A stretch of DNA of 64,000 nt from the NCBI RefSeq assembly GCF_025154055.1, contig NZ_JAOALK010000053.1, positions 117,161 through 181,160 on the forward strand, in the 5' to 3' direction. Made by a program: the position numbers and the translations under genes. The notes beneath the pieces were generated by a model. The model ran no database searches. It was given only the letters and a program-made list of their open reading frames with translations, and was not told where the DNA came from. This DNA comes from Aquibacillus koreensis. GTDB lineage: Bacteria; Bacillota; Bacilli; Bacillales; Amphibacillaceae. Position 1 is the stretch's first letter. Each line of letters begins with the position of its first letter. Positions 8,150 to 16,561 of the stretch are shown piece after piece.

Positions 8150-10702
8150 TTAATCTCCCTTCGTGGCAAATGCATATAATCGATGTGTATATTGATTGAC
8201 CTTTTCCACTTCGCATAAATTGAAATACGTCCGCTTTAGCTTTTTCTTTAGATTCTCATCTGGTAAATGATTAAGATACGGAAGCATTCCTGCATTGGCG
8301 AAGTTTTCTACTAAATTCGGATATTCACTACCATCCGTCTCTACACTATCAATACGCACATCTCGAAACCCGATGAAGCCTAAGAGGCTATGAAATTGTG
8401 ACTTAGTAGGGTAGAAAATTGGATACGTCCAGTTTTGGTAATACATATTAAAGTCAAGTTCATCGATGGCTTTTTTCACTTTTTCGTGTAAGCCAGCATA
8501 ACATTCAGATCCACCTTGGTGAACCGCCAATTTCCCACCGTTTTTTAAGCTGTTATAAATTTTGGTGTACATTTTTTCACTATCTACAATCCAATGTAAG
8601 GCTGCATTACTAAACACTAAATCATATTGTTCGTTTTCATCTAGATCAATCGCATCCTTACAATAAAAATGAATATTTTCTTGCGCGATCCCTTCGCTTT
8701 GACGATTCTCTATTGCTTTGTCAATCATGCTTTGTGAAATGTCACAGGCATCAATAGAAACACTTGGTTCTTTCCTGAATAATTCTACTGTAGTCTTCCC
8801 ATTTCCACAGCCGATGTCTAATACCCTTGCGTTTTTCATTGGTGTAATCTTATTAATTAACGTTGACCCTTGAATTAGTTGGGTTTGGGAGGATTTATCA
8901 TAACCCGCTCCGTCAAACATTTCCCGATTATCCTCCAGATATCTCGGTATCAAAACCGGGTTAATCGCAATGGATTGTTCATTTCTAAGCATATAATAGT
9001 GAGAATAAATATCGATATTTTCCACATTAGAAGAAAGACTAAACCTTATCTCAGCATTTTTCCAATCTGCTGCTACGAATTGCTTTCTCCCAAATTCATC
9101 AAATCGAACCTCTTTTATTTTAATGATCTCAGGGAAAATTCTTGAATCAATAAATTCCTGCAGAATAGATAAAGCATACTCATGTATTTTTATGACACGC
9201 TTCTGATAGGTTTTAAATGGCACCTCAAATGACACCTTTTGAAAGTGTGTAAAAAAAGAGCGAAAAGATGATAATTCCTGGATATTCGTCAGTAACCTAG
9301 TTGGAATAATGTGATTGTCACGCTTCTTAAGGTTAAACATTTTCAACTGATAGTCTTGTTGCTTACAAATTTTGTTTAAAAAGGAGAACAATCCGATATA
9401 TTTGCCAAATGTAATTCTCTTATCATGAACCTTTTCATTTGGATACGTGGTGTTGTATTCTTGCAAGAAATTGGATAAAGATTGATTGAAATACGTTGCA
9501 TAGAAGTTAAGCATCTCATAGAAAACATTTTCAAGATCTTGATAACACGAAATCCCTAATCCAATTAAATATTCCTTACTCATATTACTACTTTCTATAT
9601 CCATAATTCGCTTGTAATTGGATTGAAAGCGATCATGAAAAAAGAGGATGCCTTTTGGCTTATTTAAAATGTTCATGCCGATACTCTTTAAAATCAATTT
9701 TGCTTTATCCTCAATCGAGTTAGTAAAGGATGCCTCACCCATATTTAACTCATTCAACTTTAGGATAATATCACGCGGTCCGAGTAGCTTCACCAACAGC
9801 TCAATTGGATCATAGGTTAAACAAATATTTAATACCTTATCTTCATACTGGATAGGCAGTTGAAAGGTATCTTCAATAAAAGTAGAATTTTTAAATTGAT
9901 TTCTTAACACTTCATAAAGCACGCGTTCATCCGGATAGCAATCTAGGATAATATCACATAACTTTTCAATTTTATCTTTCATACGAATGATAAATAAATA
10001 ATCACTGTCATCAACACTTTTTGTATCGATAACTAAGTCCTTTTTCACCTTTAGAAACAGATCAGACTTCGTTAGGATATGAACAAATTCTTGTGGGGTA
10101 ATATTATTATTCCTTTTGATCATTGCGGTTACTGACTCAATCACATCAGATAAAATAGTAAAGTTTTTGCAGTATGTAGCAAAAAGGTGCATGTTTTTTA
10201 TGATATTTTCCGGTATCTCGCAACCTGCAACAATTTGCGTGCCGCCATGTGGATTCTTTATGTAAGAAACAAATTCATCGTAGGTAAATGTTCTGTTTCC
10301 TATTTCTATATTAAAATTAGTAATAGCTGGTAATGCTTCTGTAAAAAATTTCGTATTACTCGTGTAGATCACCTTAACGTGCCCAAATTTTCTAAATGTT
10401 TCAGACATCAGTTCTCTAAACTGCTGCTTAGGCGTATAATGATCGACATCATCAATCAGAATAATCTTATCGTCACCAACAGACTCAATGATCGAATCTG
10501 CTTCATTGCTTTCCAGTTGTTCTACGGTACACCTTACATGCCCCATTTGCTCTAAGTAGTGAATGAGCAACGTTTTTCCTGTTCCTTGTTCTCCAAATAT
10601 ATTAATAACAAAGGATGATTCTTTCTCTATTATATTGGTCAAATCGTTAAGAAGTGATGATTCCCCCAAAAGATTGACGTTATATTTCTCGGCCACTTGC
10701 AT
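8150..10702 (-). CDS. P-loop ATPase fused to a SAM-dependent methyltransferase
   Basis: An 850-residue two-part protein. Residues about 5-180 form an AAA/STAND-type ATPase: Walker A GEQGTGKT (37-44), Walker B IILIDDVDH (80-88), sensor-like IYTSNTKF. Residues about 190-615 are a helix-rich middle with no motif I know. Residues about 620-850 are a class I methyltransferase of the BioC/trans-aconitate type: motif I VLDIGCGNG, acidic end of strand 2 DACDIS, and SNAALHWIVD. The join of an NTP-driven switch to a small-molecule type methyltransferase is unusual. The middle may sense a ligand as in STAND proteins, with methyl transfer as output. Upstream lies a CorA-like protein, downstream a GNAT enzyme. 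A methyltransferase with an ATPase chaperone-like domain for natural-product tailoring is an alternative. Confidence 0.8.
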   Translation of the reverse strand: MQVAEKYNVNLLGESSLLNDLTNIIEKESSFVINIFGEQGTGKTLLIHYLEQMGHVRCTVEQLESNEADSIIESVGDDKIILIDDVDHYTPKQQFRELMSETFRKFGHVKVIYTSNTKFFTEALPAITNFNIEIGNRTFTYDEFVSYIKNPHGGTQIVAGCEIPENIIKNMHLFATYCKNFTILSDVIESVTAMIKRNNNITPQEFVHILTKSDLFLKVKKDLVIDTKSVDDSDYLFIIRMKDKIEKLCDIILDCYPDERVLYEVLRNQFKNSTFIEDTFQLPIQYEDKVLNICLTYDPIELLVKLLGPRDIILKLNELNMGEASFTNSIEDKAKLILKSIGMNILNKPKGILFFHDRFQSNYKRIMDIESSNMSKEYLIGLGISCYQDLENVFYEMLNFYATYFNQSLSNFLQEYNTTYPNEKVHDKRITFGKYIGLFSFLNKICKQQDYQLKMFNLKKRDNHIIPTRLLTNIQELSSFRSFFTHFQKVSFEVPFKTYQKRVIKIHEYALSILQEFIDSRIFPEIIKIKEVRFDEFGRKQFVAADWKNAEIRFSLSSNVENIDIYSHYYMLRNEQSIAINPVLIPRYLEDNREMFDGAGYDKSSQTQLIQGSTLINKITPMKNARVLDIGCGNGKTTVELFRKEPSVSIDACDISQSMIDKAIENRQSEGIAQENIHFYCKDAIDLDENEQYDLVFSNAALHWIVDSEKMYTKIYNSLKNGGKLAVHQGGSECYAGLHEKVKKAIDELDFNMYYQNWTYPIFYPTKSQFHSLLGFIGFRDVRIDSVETDGSEYPNLVENFANAGMLPYLNHLPDENLKKKLKRTYFNLCEVEKVNQYTHRLYAFATKGD

Positions 10703-10873
10703 ATCTCTGCCTCCAATTATTTGATTCTCTGTTGAAGCAATTATGAATCTAAAAATCTACTACGTCTTCATGTATAAGGCTCGCACCAAGCACAAAAGTG
10801 ACGGTGATTGCCTAGTTACACTTATGCAGCTTAAGAAACCTTTATACTTACTTTTCTGCCAATAAAAATTAAG

Positions 10874-12487
10874 TTATGTTCCTTTATTCAGTAGTCGTTT
10901 TCTGAAAAAGACAACGCCCAAAGCTACTACTATGATAAAAGCTGTTGTCCCGTAAAACACAGGTCGTTGGTAACCAACTAGTAAAAAGTCTTTATATATT
11001 GTCCACAACGCAGATACCGTTGATATGACCGCAAATATTGTAGTTAACCAGACAATTAGTATTTCCGTTCCTTTACGTCTCGCCTCTTTTTGCAAATCTA
11101 CTAATGCACCTAAAGACTCTACCTCCGATTCAATCTTTGTCATTAAATCATCAATCTGCAATGCCACGTAAAATCTTTGATAGATGTAGTCCTGATGCGA
11201 AATATAAGAAACGTGTTTAAATGCACATCGTAAGTTAAAGTAGGCTATTTTCTCACGCAGTTTATCTATTTGGTTATGCTTATCTTTTACAAGTCCTTCA
11301 AGGGAATTTGGCAACAGTGTTGCTTCCTTTGATAATTTAATGAGCGCATAACGCTGATGCAAAGCAATAATAAATAAATAAAAATAGCCTCGTTCCAAAT
11401 TGCCATAATAATTACTCTCAAAAAATCGATTCGTCTTTTCATCCTCTACCAAAAAGGATAAGTTAGCTAACCCCTCTAATGAATAGCCCCAATAGCTATT
11501 CTCAAAAGCTTGGTACACTTGCTCCGCATTTTCTAAATCCAAATCCCTTGCACAAGGTTTATAGGAATCCTTGTACGTTCGCCTCATCTTAAATAGCGTT
11601 CTTTCCATACACTCTTTTTTCTTGTCATCTGCTATGCTCAGAAACTGTTTGTCCATCGTTAGAGCTGTATAGGTGAGGGCATAACTAGGATAGGTTTTCA
11701 TCCCTTGTCTATCCTCTGTCCCGTCATTTCTATAATCCTTTTGGTAATCTTGAAAAAACGTAACCGGTTCGAATTCCTCAACTAGATCTCGAACTAACTG
11801 GCTTAGGGCTTTTTCTTCATAATGCGTTGCCAGCATTTTTATTTCTTCATCCTTTAAATGACTATAATCAGTAGCCGCATCCATCTCCGCTAACCCTGCG
11901 ATAATTTTTTCTGGGGTATTCCCATATTTCATCGCTTGCCCAATTTTTTTATTATCAATTATGATATTATTTCCTTTGAGATAACGGTTGACACGATCGA
12001 AGACAGGAAATTGGTAAGAAACCCTTCCATAATGCTTCGAAAAGCTCTTTAGGAAGTAGTTGTTATCGATAACCTCATCAACAGTTGGATTGTTTTCGTA
12101 TTTTATGGAAAACACAACAAAACCAATATGTGTTTCGAACGTAAATAAACGAATCGAAGGGATACTAAATGTAAAGGTGTGACCTTCCCTATCCTTCTGG
12201 TTGTGATGAAATGTGTAAATACCTTTATGATTCTTAAGAAGATCATTTGCCGCCCTACCATTTTGGTTTAATTCATATTGTCTCCCAATAGACTCCCTTT
12301 GATTTACTGTGGGATCTCTTCTTACTAATACGTCAATATGCTCCATCATATTTTCTCTTTGAGAACTTGTGATTTCATTCCATTCCAAACTACTATGTAA
12401 CTTGTCGTATATTTCTTTATATGGCAGTTTAAATGTAAACGGCATGATGTAGTTAATAATCTGTCTATGTACTTTTACACGATCCAT
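10874..12487 (-). CDS. CorA-like protein with two C-terminal membrane helices
   Basis: A 537-residue protein (541 if the ATG at 12499 is used). The start at 12487 is preferred because GGAG lies six bases upstream; the other ATG abuts TAGGAG. The first 430 residues are soluble and mixed alpha/beta. About 430-475 is a helical stretch, followed by two membrane helices (about 476-498 and 508-530) and a short basic tail. This is the topology of CorA-like proteins, but the GMN motif is not seen. No function can be named. It is transcribed towards the ATPase-methyltransferase gene with a 171-base gap and is probably the first gene of that unit; CorA-like and two-TM proteins serve as membrane effectors in several defence systems. 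Confidence 0.65.
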   Translation of the reverse strand: MDRVKVHRQIINYIMPFTFKLPYKEIYDKLHSSLEWNEITSSQRENMMEHIDVLVRRDPTVNQRESIGRQYELNQNGRAANDLLKNHKGIYTFHHNQKDREGHTFTFSIPSIRLFTFETHIGFVVFSIKYENNPTVDEVIDNNYFLKSFSKHYGRVSYQFPVFDRVNRYLKGNNIIIDNKKIGQAMKYGNTPEKIIAGLAEMDAATDYSHLKDEEIKMLATHYEEKALSQLVRDLVEEFEPVTFFQDYQKDYRNDGTEDRQGMKTYPSYALTYTALTMDKQFLSIADDKKKECMERTLFKMRRTYKDSYKPCARDLDLENAEQVYQAFENSYWGYSLEGLANLSFLVEDEKTNRFFESNYYGNLERGYFYLFIIALHQRYALIKLSKEATLLPNSLEGLVKDKHNQIDKLREKIAYFNLRCAFKHVSYISHQDYIYQRFYVALQIDDLMTKIESEVESLGALVDLQKEARRKGTEILIVWLTTIFAVISTVSALWTIYKDFLLVGYQRPVFYGTTAFIIVVALGVVFFRKRLLNKGT

Positions 12488-12805
12488 CCTGCTCTCCATC
12501 TCCTACTCTCCAAAGCTTATAAATTTATAACATTCCTGACCCCAATTAACATGAAACGACTTTACAGCTAAAACTTTCTTGTATATAATGTATTGCTTTT
12601 CAAGTCATACATCAGTTCTTTTTGCTTATTCTCTCATTGAAACTCATTGTTTCAAATGACGTCTACGTAACCGATTAGCTACTATGTATTATATCACGGG
12701 GGATTAGACCATGTCGAAAGGCAGATGGAAATATATGTACATGAATAAATTGTCTAGTTGGTTGGTACTTTACACGTGCCCATTCTCTCTTTTATAAAAC
12801 AATTA
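12488..12805. other. Gene-free stretch with a decayed family A element
   Basis: A degenerate family A core (GGGGATTAGACCATGTCGAAAGG) is at 12698-12722. Nothing else is recognised; it holds the promoter region of the cassette transcribed leftwards. Confidence 0.5.
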
Positions 12806-12865
12806 ACTTTTGAAATTGAAGAAGGTAACCGCGGACCACAAGCAGCAAATGTTCAAAAAGCGTAA
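12806..12865 (+). pseudogene. 3' fragment of a cold-shock protein gene
   Basis: Nineteen codons plus stop read [19 protein letters not shown]. This matches the C-terminus of the intact cold-shock protein encoded at 48618-48818 with one change, and similarity continues into the 3' flank. The DNA before 12806 is unrelated, so this is a truncated copy, without start or RNA-binding motifs. Confidence 0.85.
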
Positions 12866-12936
12866 CTAAACATTAAAAAACTCTTCGCCTATGAGTAACG
12901 GGTTCGGTTCATGAGAAAAAAATAAAAACACACATG

Positions 12937-12977
12937 AAATAGCAGTGCGATTCACAAGTGAATTCGTACTGCTATTT
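12937..12977 (+). terminator. Hairpin, probable terminator
   Basis: AAATAGCAGT pairs with ACTGCTATTT, and an inner GCGATTCAC/GTGAATTCGT pairing with a small mismatch extends it. The trailing T run is short, so it is either a weak terminator or a structured remnant. Confidence 0.5.
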
Positions 12978-13274
12978 TAGTTATTGTATCAATGTTTTTG
13001 CTAATTTTGATTTGGGAATAACACAAGAATTAGCTTGCCCTTTCGGATACGTACAATCATTTTGTACCCTTGCGATTTAGGGTGATAAAAGTGTTTAGCA
13101 ATAGATTGTTATAAGATGTTTCAAGTCCAAAGGCTATCCGCTTCTTCCTTCAGCTTATATCTTTAGTAGTTGAATATGGTAGCTTCTCTAGTTCGTCATA
13201 TCACTGGTGCAGCAGCAACACATGTTAGAGCAGTAACGTATGGGGGAATCGAACTATTGAGTGAAAAGCAACAT

Positions 13275-13379
13275 GGAATTCAGTGAACCCGACACGGAAT
13301 CCAGTGAACCCGACACATAATTCAGTGAACCCAACCCGTAATTCAGTGAACCCGACACGTAATTCAGTAAGTTCAACAA
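13275..13379. repeat. Five tandem 21-bp repeats
   Basis: Units start at 13275, 13296, 13317, 13338 and 13359, consensus close to GTAATTCAGTGAACCCGACAC. The first four are nearly identical, the fifth is diverged. There is no coding frame with a start across them; they lie in a gene-free 1-kb stretch between the CorA-like cassette and the penicillin-binding protein gene. Confidence 0.85.
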
Positions 13380-13434
13380 TGTCCAATCAAAAACACATCC
13401 AAATGCGAGCGCCAGCACTTTTCCTCGTACAAAA

Positions 13435-13454
13435 GGGGTCAGACCCTGTCGAAA
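13435..13454 (-). repeat. Family A palindromic element, copy 5
   Basis: GGGGTCAGACCCTGTCGAAA only; the second half of the element is missing. On the minus strand GGGTCTGACCCC is followed by TTTTG, so it can serve as a terminator of the penicillin-binding protein gene. It faces copy 6 on the other side of that gene. Confidence 0.75.
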
Positions 13455-13505
13455 TTTGACATTATATTGATAATACTGTTAATGCCAAGTACTAGAAAAT
13501 TATAA

Positions 13506-16157
13506 TTATTCAACTTCTGGTTGGTTAGAATCTATGGATTCCTCTTCTACACTTTCTGATTGCTCAGAACCTGTGGATTCCTCTTCTACACTTTCTGATT
13601 GATCGGAATCTGTGATTTCCTCTTCTCCACCTTCTGACTGCTCGGGATCTGTGGATTCTTCCCCTACACCCTCAGACTGCTCAGAATCTGTTGGTTCCCC
13701 TTCCTCACCTTCTGGTTGGTCGGAATCTATTGCTTCTTCTTCCTCACCTTCTGGTTGATCGGAATCTGACGCTTCTTCTTCCTCACCTTCTGGTTGGTCG
13801 GAATCTATTGCTTCTTCTTCCTCACCTTCTGGTTGGTCGGAATCTATTGTTTCTTCTTCCTCACCTTCTGGCTGGTCGGAATCTATTGTTTCTTCTTCCT
13901 CACCTTCTGGCTGGTCGGAATCTATTGTTTCTTCTTCCTCACCTTCTGGTTGATCGGAATCTATTGCTTCTTCCTCTTCCTCTTTTGTTTCTTCCTTATC
14001 TTCTTGTTTTTCTTCTCTTGATTCTTCTTGATTTTCTTGTTCAGTAGAATCATTTTTTTCATCTTGTTTATCATTACTATTCGAATCTTGATAGTAATAA
14101 TAAGATTGTTCCTGCTCAAAACCATCTTCAACAAGGCTGTGGACATCATCAAGTGATGTTCCAGAAACGAATAATTCTGTTCTAATATTAGACTTGCGAG
14201 AACTTTCTGTTTTTTTTTCACCTGTTCTGGTGTTAAAGGTTATTTTTTCAACAGAGTCTGGCTTCTCAAAGTCTTTAGTATTCTCATCTACCGTTTTAGC
14301 CATTACATCTCTAAATATTATTTCGGCAATTTGTTTGTCTTCTCTTGTTTTTATATAGTTTTCTTCACTTACTTGCGGGTAGCCTGTCCATACGGAAATC
14401 GTATAATCTGTTGTATAACCAGTGAACCAACTATCCGGAACGCCAGCCTCTGTAATATTATATTTTTGTATTGTTTCTTCATTAAAGTTTGTAGTACCTG
14501 TTTTTCCCGCTACTTCCATACCTTCTATATTTGCATTACTACCTGTTCCTTCTTCAACAACAGTTTGTAGCATATCCGTTATCATATAGGAGGTGTACTC
14601 CCTCATTGCAGCAACTGGTTCAGGCTTCATATTAATTTCTTTCCCATTAGGAAATACAACCTTCCTAATCGCATGGGGCTTATTATAGACTCCTTCATTT
14701 CCAAACGCAGCATATGCACCTGCGAGCTCTAATGGAGAAATTCCTTCTTCAAAGGCACCAAGTGCAAAGGATTCATAAATAGGACCGTCAAAAGATAGTC
14801 CTAACTTAGATGCAAATTCCCCGGCACGTTCACTTCCTACTTTTTTAAATGTTTTCACTGCGGGTACATTCCATGATCTTTTTAATGCTTCACGCATCGA
14901 TACGATACCATGATAACGATCATCATAATTATTTATTACCTTATCCGTGTCGGTATAAGTTATTTCTTCATCTTCTATTTGCTTATAGGTCGACCATTCT
15001 AAATATTCAATAGAGGGACCATAGCTTAGTATCGGCTTAATCGTAGAACCTGGTGAACGTTCGATATTCGTTGCATAGTTGATTCGACTCTTTCCAGATT
15101 CCTGATTCCGCCCCCCTCCGATCGCTTTAATTCCACCTGTTAGATTATCTATCATTGTCAATCCCACTTGAAATCGATCATCTGGGTACGTGATAAATTC
15201 ATCCGTATTTAATACTTTTTCCACATGTTGTTGGGCACTTTTATCATAGGTTGTATATATTTCCAGACCCCCATTGTAAATCATGGATGTGTCTATTTCT
15301 TCCATGTTCTCTAGTTCTTTATAAACTTGATCCATGTAGGCATCAGAAATATCATAAGGGTTACTTTGATCTTGAAGCATGTCTGTAATTGGAACGCTTT
15401 TCGCCTGATTATATTCTTTATCAGTTATAAAACCGTGCTCGTTCATAACAAATAGAACCGTGTTCCGACGTTCTTTTGCTAGTTCAGGATTTTGATACGG
15501 ATCATAATCTGTCGGACGCTGAGGAAGCCCTGCTAATAAAGCAGCTTCTTCAATCGTTAACGCCTTTAAGTCTTTTCCGAAATACGTATCAGCTGCAATC
15601 ACAATCCCATATGCGCCATTACCAAAATATATCTTATTTAAATAGAGTTCGAGAATTTCATCTTTTGAATACTCTTCCTCTAATTGAAGAGCAAGATATG
15701 CTTCCTGAACTTTTCTCTCCATCGTTTTATCTGAAGTAAGTAGGGAGTTTTTAACCACTTGTTGGGTAATCGTGCTCCCTCCTTCAGAACCAAATCCATC
15801 CGTTATATTAGATATAACTGCCGCTCCAATCCGTTTAAAATCAAGTCCTGAGTGCTCATAAAAACGCACATCTTCAATGGCGATGAACGCGTCTTCTACA
15901 AGTTGGGGAACTTTCTCAATACTAGTAGATTGCCGGTCTACTCCGTTATCTAAAGTAAACATGGGTTTATCATCGTGATCATATAATGTCGATGAATTTG
16001 AATAATGAAAGTCCTCGTCATCTATTTTTGGTGCGCCTTCTACCAATTCATGTACATACAAGCCACCGACTAAAACAGTAATAAAAAAGATTGTTATAAA
16101 TACGAAAAATGCTTTTAAAAGCAAACGCTTCACTTTTAATGTTTTATTTTTTCTCAT
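13506..16157 (-). CDS. Class A penicillin-binding protein (transglycosylase/transpeptidase) with repetitive acidic tail
   Basis: An 883-residue bifunctional cell-wall enzyme that polymerises lipid II glycan and cross-links peptides outside the membrane. A short basic N-terminus leads to one membrane helix (about 13-34). The GT51 domain (about 60-250) has the catalytic Glu in IEDVRFYEH (E95) and the second Glu in KVQEAYLAL (E153). The transpeptidase domain (about 330-640) has SxxK at S371-K374, SxN at S428-N430 and KTG at 552-554. From about residue 725 the tail is nearly all Glu, Ser, Asp and Gln with about twelve 13-residue repeats (EGEEEETIDSDQP type). Such a charged tail is unusual in kind. 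The gene lies alone between inverted family A elements. GGAGG stands upstream of the ATG. It is a PonA/PBP1A-like enzyme. Confidence 0.93.
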   Translation of the reverse strand: MRKNKTLKVKRLLLKAFFVFITIFFITVLVGGLYVHELVEGAPKIDDEDFHYSNSSTLYDHDDKPMFTLDNGVDRQSTSIEKVPQLVEDAFIAIEDVRFYEHSGLDFKRIGAAVISNITDGFGSEGGSTITQQVVKNSLLTSDKTMERKVQEAYLALQLEEEYSKDEILELYLNKIYFGNGAYGIVIAADTYFGKDLKALTIEEAALLAGLPQRPTDYDPYQNPELAKERRNTVLFVMNEHGFITDKEYNQAKSVPITDMLQDQSNPYDISDAYMDQVYKELENMEEIDTSMIYNGGLEIYTTYDKSAQQHVEKVLNTDEFITYPDDRFQVGLTMIDNLTGGIKAIGGGRNQESGKSRINYATNIERSPGSTIKPILSYGPSIEYLEWSTYKQIEDEEITYTDTDKVINNYDDRYHGIVSMREALKRSWNVPAVKTFKKVGSERAGEFASKLGLSFDGPIYESFALGAFEEGISPLELAGAYAAFGNEGVYNKPHAIRKVVFPNGKEINMKPEPVAAMREYTSYMITDMLQTVVEEGTGSNANIEGMEVAGKTGTTNFNEETIQKYNITEAGVPDSWFTGYTTDYTISVWTGYPQVSEENYIKTREDKQIAEIIFRDVMAKTVDENTKDFEKPDSVEKITFNTRTGEKKTESSRKSNIRTELFVSGTSLDDVHSLVEDGFEQEQSYYYYQDSNSNDKQDEKNDSTEQENQEESREEKQEDKEETKEEEEEAIDSDQPEGEEEETIDSDQPEGEEEETIDSDQPEGEEEETIDSDQPEGEEEEAIDSDQPEGEEEEASDSDQPEGEEEEAIDSDQPEGEEGEPTDSEQSEGVGEESTDPEQSEGGEEEITDSDQSESVEEESTGSEQSESVEEESIDSNQPEVE
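13520..13980 (-). repeat. 39-bp coding repeats in the penicillin-binding protein tail
   Basis: About twelve 39-bp units (13 codons) encode EGEEEE(T/A)IDSDQP-like blocks. Those nearest the core domain are almost identical in DNA, while the last five, at the C-terminus, are diverged (SEGVGEESTDPEQ type). This gradient suggests recent expansion at one end and a length-variable locus. Confidence 0.85.
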
Positions 16158-16220
16158 AGTTTTCCTCCAAAAATCAAAATAAACTATGCTACTTAATTCC
16201 CAACTCTTACATAATTAAAC

Positions 16221-16320
16221 AAAGAAAAGAAATAGCCGTCCCCTTGATCAAGGGGGCGGCTATTTCTTTTAATATTGCTCTATTTTTCAGCTGCTCTTAA
16301 TGCGGCATGTAGTTATTCTT
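16221..16320 (-). ncRNA. Remnant of a type I antitoxin RNA ahead of the penicillin-binding protein gene
   Basis: On the minus strand 16320-16285 matches the antitoxin RNA body found at 54470-54500 (AACTACATGCCGCAT, then AGAGC-GCTGA). A strong hairpin follows (GAAATAGCCG...CGGCTATTTC, 16229-16267) with T runs on both strands. No toxin frame is left: the place where it should lie is taken by the 5' end of the penicillin-binding protein gene. The hairpin now acts as a terminator before that gene. A partial B end (TGGTGCCAGGCA) is at 16371. Confidence 0.65.
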
Positions 16321-16433
16321 AACCAGTTTATGTGTTTCCTTCGATACATCTAGCACTACAAATATTTACTTGGTGCCAGGCAAAAGGAATAAAGAGAATC
16401 ACAAAAGTTCACCTTTTGCATATTTCCATTCAT

Positions 16434-16489
16434 TGTCCACCCCTCAAGGACAAATCGGCCAATTTGTCTTTCGACAGGGTCTGACCCCT
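16434..16489 (+). repeat. Family A palindromic element, copy 6
   Basis: A complete element in inverted orientation to copy 5 at 13435. Together they bracket the penicillin-binding protein gene with GGGGTCAGACCCTGTCGAAA ends. Confidence 0.85.
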
Positions 16490-16498
16490 TAGTTAGAT

Positions 16499-16543
16499 AA
16501 AAGAAAAAAGCACCACCTACAATTCATCGATTTGTAGGTGGTG
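16499..16543 (-). terminator. Rho-independent terminator of the surface protein gene
   Basis: On the minus strand CACCACCTACAA pairs exactly with TTGTAGGTGGTG across a nine-base loop. CTTTTTTCTTTT follows. It lies 19 bases past the stop codon. Confidence 0.9.
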
Positions 16544-16561
16544 ACAGTTACTGAAATTCTA

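Noticed and set aside
13176..13286. 36-codon frame beginning MVASLVRHITGAAATH
   Set aside because: No ribosome binding site; it ends in the 21-bp repeat array. It might be a fragment of a lost gene but I cannot name one.
13691..14047. Leu/Pro-rich plus-strand frames opposite the penicillin-binding protein tail
   Set aside because: They are the antisense reading of the 39-bp acidic repeats, without ribosome binding sites.
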